Shown: positions 58,591-64,000 of the stretch, in pieces
How positions within the stretch are numbered: position 1 is the stretch's first letter
Layout: every line of letters starts with the position of its first letter
Translations under genes and position numbers: made by a program
The notes under the pieces: generated by a model
Told to the model about the DNA's origin: nothing
Seen by the model: the letters and a program-made list of their open reading frames with translations, nothing else
The model's database searches: none
Source: Pyronema omphalodes
Taxonomy: Eukaryota; Ascomycota; Pezizomycetes; Pezizales; Pyronemataceae
Length of the DNA: 64,000 bases
Direction of reading: 5' to 3'
NCBI GenBank assembly: GCA_024516155.1
Contig: JAJJXM010000030.1
Coordinates: 248,001 to 312,000 of the forward strand

Positions 58591-61571
58591 TAAGTAGATC
58601 AAGCCAAGCGAGCGAACCATAACCAAAATAGTGCTAGGTATGGTGCTATGTATGTATAGTACGATAGCCTATGTGCATATGTAGAATATCCATAACTGCA
58701 GTATCTATATGATCATATACGTATCGAAAGACTACATACAAACCCAATACATACCCCTCCTTCTTCCTTACATTACCTTCCAATTCCAATTCCAATTCAC
58801 GTAGTATGTGATATCTTCATCGTCTTTGGAATTTCACCTCATAGTTTGGTGTCCTATTCCTGTATGGTTTATATGTGTACAATATACAGAAGTTGAAATC
58901 GGATGAACAGTGAATAGTGAAACCAGGCGGTGTGCCCTATGGATGGAAAATCCAGGGATGGCAGGGCAGTTGGAAATGCAACTTGCACCTTGCAGCTCGC
59001 AAGGCTGTGCAAGGTTGTGTAAGGCTCTTCTCGTTATGCATGCGGCATGCCCCGTCTATAACCCATGTCTCAGGAAAAAAAATGTGGACTCGGGGAATAC
59101 CGTGAAACACTGATAGAAACTACGATGGAAGCTAGGAACTGAAAAAATATCTGGAATCTAGAAAACTGAAGAAACATAAAAGAGGAATATAACAAAAAGA
59201 AGATCCAGATCACGTATGTAGATAGGTTGGGTCTGGTATGATGCTTTAGGACAGAGAGGTTTGAGGGGTTGGTTTTATATATTCTATGGATTATGAGTTT
59301 TATGGATTTTCTTAAGCGTGGCGACGTTCCTTCGAAAAAAGAAAGAATGGACAAACATTCGTAGGTATGATATAACCTTTGATTTTTCTTTTTTCCCAAG
59401 CCCCGGGTTATTCTATGCTATGTTATAACTCGTATAAGCATACGAATACCGAGAAAGAAAAATAAAATAAAAACCCCATGGGAAAACAACAATATATCTT
59501 CAACCAAAAAAGATGGTTTGTTTTCCTTACACCCATGTACAGAATATCTCATGAAATATCCCGTTGGTATTTTGGTGTTGTGATATTTTGAGGTTTTAGA
59601 CTACTGACATAACTTCGACCGACTAGGGTTTAAGAAATTCCGAGATGGGCATGAATATTGACCATACCATATGATCGGAGGCTCGGAGAGTGAGAGAGGA
59701 GGGATGCAGGTGGGGTCTTAAGTGCCGAGTACCCTAGCACCCCAGCGCACCCGATATTATTCTGCCGTATCACCAGCAACAGCAACATCACAGCGAAACT
59801 AAAACTCTGGAAAACTTCCCGCAAAAAGGCTAAGACCGAACAATCCCAAGTTTGTAATACTCAGTCTGGAACTTAGTAATAAACATAAAATAATCTCCGA
59901 TAGTTCATAATCAGAATCACAGATGGCAGTAACTTTTCCAGCTTCTATGGATGTAGAATAAAATTGGTCCGAATCAATGTTAGTGATACTTGAGAGACAT
60001 ATGTACTGTTACATACAAGTAAACAGGCAAGCAAGCAGGGCACAAGACGGTTCCTACACCTTGGTATATATTGGTGTACGTATATGAGTATCACACTAGG
60101 CTTCGACTACAATCACTTTTTGAATACTGAAGTTTTCGATTTTTCGTTTAGACTTAAACCATTCCACGTAATTTACATACCGCCGCAAGGCTGCGATGTT
60201 AAAAGTTAAAGTCCTAGAAAGATAGGACCATAGAACCCTAAAACCCTGAAACCCGTAGACGTCATCCGTCATCAGCAGCAGAATCACAACATATATACCT
60301 GCAAGTGTCAGTATCTTATCTCAAAGCGCTGAATTAATTAGGCTATATACAGCGTATAGGTAATAACTGCTGGACTGATATGTGCCAACTAGTAAGGTCT
60401 TCTCATGTGTGTATATATGTATTTCCAAGATACAAATTTCCAATATACGAGTTATCGTAGAATTTGGAGGACAAAATTTATGCTGCTTACATACTGCCTA
60501 TAAAGTATGAAGGTATTCCCAGTTTCCAGGAGAAAAGAATGATCACCCAAGGAAAAATAATCTTAATAGAAAGAATCTATACACATTGAGAATATGAGTA
60601 ATGCATCTATCTCTCCAGAGCCCCTCCGCCCCCAACAGTTCATAAGATAGAGAATATAGCTTCCGTGTAAGCATCCAAGAATCTCGGCATTAAACAAGGC
60701 TAAATATGAGATATAGAATAGAGGTTACAATGCCGGTTGAATAGGTTATGGATAACGTCAGAAAGACAAATATCAGTATTTAGCTGATCATTAATACCAA
60801 ATTTTATTAATGTTATCGTTTTTCAAGTTCCTAATATCTAACAGGTACTCGAATAAAACTGAGGTTTACAATCAGCACTAAATGATAAGAGATTGGAAGC
60901 TTTAAGCTGTGGTTCAGTTGTTTGGAAGCGGAGGCTATGTGGTTAGGAAGGAAGGGTTGGATGTATGGTACGGATCTGATGTGTATATATGCAATGATAT
61001 ATATACATAACCGATTCGCAAACCAAAAATACAGTTTCTTGATGCTTTGGGTGGGAGCTTTTATTCCCGCCCCGCCTCCGGCGTGGTCAATCATCAGGTT
61101 GCCCTATCATCCCTATTGTTATTCTTCATCCTCCATCATCCATTCTCTATCCTCCACCCTCTATTCTCCATCCTCCATTCTCTATCTTTCGTCCTCTATC
61201 TTCCATCCTCTATCCTCCATTCTGATACCCTACCCTCATACTCTATCCTCATACTCCATCCTCCATCCTCCATCCTCCATCCTGAATACACCCTAAACCC
61301 TACACCCTACTCCCAGAACTTACACCCAGATCCACCACCGACAACCATCAAAGATAACCATCGAAAACAACCAGCATCATCAAAAACGAACCAATCAGGC
61401 TCCAGCTCTGGAATATTCTCTTCGTCACCATCAAATGAAGATTAAAATACACCGTAGATATAATCCTGTAGCTACATAAAGCCTTAATAATAAAATAAAA
61501 AAGGGATGCATACATGCGTTTCTTCGATTTTCAGTGCTTTTATGTTTTCGGTTGCAGCTTTCGGCTCTGGA

Positions 61572-61628
61572 TATCAATGTCAATGTCAATGTCAATGTCA
61601 ATGTCAATGTCAATGTCAATGTCAATGT
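61572..61628. repeat. ATGTCA hexamer array, about 9 copies
   Basis: Perfect direct hexamers, reading as Met-Ser repeats on one strand; not considered coding. Confidence 0.93.
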
Positions 61629-62433
61629 ATGGAAATGGCTTGGTCGCAAAGACAACACAACACTTCGTCACTACGCTGATGCTTCTTGTTGAAAAGAAAG
61701 AATGGATTTGTATACAAATAACACATAATATTTCTTATGAAGGTAAAGATAAATTTTTATGAATCTCTATCCAGCATACATGTGATATCTATGGCACAAA
61801 GTAGTTTCTATTCTATCCCTTTCTGCGGTTTGTTTCTTTGCTATCTTTCTTTGGTTCCATTCCCTTGTAGCTTGCTATTCTTTGCTTCTTTGCTTGCTTC
61901 TTTTTCCTTGGTTCCTGTATCCCTTTATATCCTATATCCTCCTCCCATATTCCTCCTTCCTTCCCATATCGGTCCCTTCTCTATCCCGTATGCATCCTCC
62001 CTCATATCGTCTTGAACCCCCCATCCTCCATCCCCACAACAACCTTCCATCCCCACCCCTTTCTATCCCCCTCCATCACCCTCATAATCCATAGTCCAGA
62101 AACCGCAACTCAACGCGATGCGACGGGTTCGGATGAAACTTCCGTGCGTCGGGCATCGTGCGTTATGCGTCGGGTGGATATTTTATATTAATTATCCTGT
62201 GTTACGATGGGCAGGTGATGACTGGGTGGCATGACGGGATTACGTATGACATAATTGGTGGTGGTGGTAGTGTTGTACAAAAGGTGGTGTTGTACAAATG
62301 TGGCAGTGATGTTGTACAAAGGTGGTGTTGTACAAGCATACTGGGGTGCTATGGATAGGGTGCCGGGGATTCGGATGATTTAATCTTGTGACTGCCAGAT
62401 GGGTTGCGATTGCTGGATGGGTGTGATTATTGA

Positions 62434-63335
62434 TCATGTACATAATGTAGATATATGTATCATGTAACTGTGCACTAGATATTTGTCAGCAAGAGAATAA
62501 GAATAAAATGTTAAATTTGGGTTGGTTTATTTTTAATGACTTACGTTGATGGTTTGATTTGACATGTGTAAGGCATAACAAGGTTGTTTTTGCTTTTTTT
62601 GTTTTTTTGGTTGTGGTTGTTTTTTGCGAGGTACCCGTAGTCGTCGTCGTCATCATCGGTGTCTCCGTTGTCATCGGGTTAATAAAACCGAGATAGTCGT
62701 CTCGGCCGACGATATGATCCTCTCGGCCCGAAGACTGTGTCTCAGTGGACATTCTGATGTTCCGACTCCCCGATGACGCAGCCGAATTTCCGAATCCCCG
62801 AGATCCCCGATATTCCCTAGTACCGAATCCAAACCTGCTCCAATCCTGATCCAAATCCCTCGGACGATTCCAATCCCTCATCCGGCCCCAAATTCCTCGG
62901 TCATATCAGAACCACCCATACACGCGCGGCCAGTCTCACCACTCATACACGCTTCTCCTGACTCTGGCTGAGGGCCAACTGTTCGAAAGCTCTCGACAAC
63001 AAGGAGTTACTTCGTTTAGTGATTTCGCGACCTTTGCAAGCCGCGGAGCTTGGTGGTGAGTCAATAAAATCATCATCGTCGTCGTCAAATACATCGTCTG
63101 GTCTAGGTTGGTTTCGTAGGTTTTCTAGGAATTCCATGTTGGGGATGCTATGACGAGATGAAGAGGAGGAAGAGGAGGAGGAGGTGACAGGTTCGGGGTA
63201 TGGTCGTCGGCAGTCTAGCCAGGGTCGGTTCGGCCAGCTGGGAAATGCGCAGGAGTTGTAGGCATCTTCGTTTGTGGAACGGCGGCCGGTGTTCATCGGT
63301 TTGATGCTGGGAAGGTAAGGGAGCATAATAGTCAT
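62434..63335 (-). CDS. Hypothetical protein, probable three exons
   Basis: Exon 1 63335-62951, exon 2 62895-62545, exon 3 62474-62434, giving 258 residues with agreeing phases. Intron 2 is well formed (GTAAGT, GCTGAC, ATCTAG). Intron 1 has a weaker GTGTAT donor and a CTGAT branch site, and joining there gives SQSQEKRIWGRMRDWNRP. Exon 1 has NTGRRSTNEDAYNSC, a WPNRPWL motif, a serine run, and an aspartate run (VFDDDDDDFIDSP) ahead of a basic segment (CKGREITKRSNSLLSRAFEQL). Exon 2 is rich in Arg/Gly/Asp, then Thr. If intron 1 is not used, exon 1 alone ends at a stop at 62943 (130 residues). No domain is recognised. The protein is probably soluble and partly disordered. Confidence 0.5.
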
Positions 63336-64000
63336 GATGATGTTATGTTTGGTGGAATATTCGTAAGAGATATCGTTCTAAAAGGTCGTGATTTTTTCTT
63401 AAGAAAGAAGATTCTGAATGTTGAGAGAAGAATAAAAAACAATTCTCAAGGTTGATTTCGTTGACAAGTAGTGGTAGCAGTAGTAATAATGATTCTTATT
63501 GTTGTTGCTGCGATTGTCGTATCTTGCATACCTGTACTTTATTTCTTCAACAAGCGGCGGGCGGCGGGGGGTTGGTTTTTATAAATTCTCTGCTCTGTCA
63601 AGTTGCGGAGTCAGAACTAGTATTTGTGGAGTATGTAACATCTCAGTTTCTTTTCTCCGCACGCAAGCTTCGGCAGAAAAAAACCGCCAGCATATGACAC
63701 TAACAGGCGTGGCAAGTATCTAGTGTATCCCGTACAGTAGGCGTTCTTTGTAGCTCCGAGTCGTTCCGAGCCATTGGACCCTTTCTCCGTGCGGGCAGAG
63801 CGCGAACCAGAACGACAGTCAGAAGCCATCCATCATGGATCAAGCACGAGCAACCGGACAAACTGACGGACAGAAGGCATAGGTTGGAGGGAGACTGGGA
63901 GTATGGTATGGTGCTGGTGCACCCACCATACGTTTGTTGCTGCTTCTGCTTCTGCTTATCGATGAACCAAGGTATCTTAACTTCTCTGGTCCAAGGTTAC
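63336..64000. other. Right-edge flank
   Basis: Leader and promoter side of the leftward hypothetical gene. No further gene start is supported before the window ends; the short open frames here lack motifs. Confidence 0.5.

Larger units (their letters stand above)
55003..62433. other. 7.4-kb gene-poor spacer
   Basis: The first 300 bp is the leader of the leftward WD40 gene. No exon series with conserved motifs was found beyond that. It holds a GC-rich island at about 56585-56820, a degenerate ACCAAAGTGGA repeat (58454-58590), CCATCCTC-type pyrimidine repeats (61120-61280), an ATGTCA array (61572-61628) and TTGTACAAAGGTGG-like repeats (62265-62330). Confidence 0.6.

Overview
The window is nuclear DNA of a filamentous ascomycete fungus (Pezizomycotina). 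Genes are split by short spliceosomal introns, mostly 46 to 190 bp, with GTATGT/GTAAGT-type donors and CTAAC or CTGAC branch sites. Three tRNA genes carry internal A and B boxes and T-run terminators. The protein set (DENN-domain Rab regulator, long coiled-coil kinesin, WD40-solenoid protein, SDR oxidoreductase) fits this group. The class cannot be fixed from the sequence.

Layout. 1-2865 (-): DENN-domain gene, 3' end cut by the window edge. 2866-9516: gene-free, full of microsatellites and homopolymers. 9517-11034 (-): five-exon short-chain dehydrogenase/reductase with one unresolved splice junction. 11035-27511: 16 kb without a convincing gene, with many minisatellites. 27512-33155 (+): six-exon kinesin of 1711 residues, probably kinesin-4 type. 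33156-43443: repeat-rich block holding a 1.9-kb inverted-repeat element packed with TAAACACC motifs, a solo-LTR-like insertion inside a satellite, and a cluster of about 310-bp tandem and segmental repeats. 43444-43929 (+): small acidic two-exon protein. 44491-45253: TIR element carrying a second copy of the solo-LTR-like sequence. 45711-47632 (+): three identical tRNA-Arg(ACG) genes. 48513-55002 (-): eight-exon, 1909-residue WD40-solenoid protein with an RS/proline-rich tail. 55003-62433: mostly empty. 62434-63335 (-): probable three-exon gene of unknown function.

The protein genes are not an operon or an evident cluster. They are housekeeping-type cell-biology genes (membrane traffic, microtubule transport, possibly RNA metabolism) separated by long repeat-laden spacers. 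The most novel material is non-coding: two nested-insertion cases where target-site duplications can be read directly, and the TAAACACC-motif element between 34.4 and 36.3 kb.
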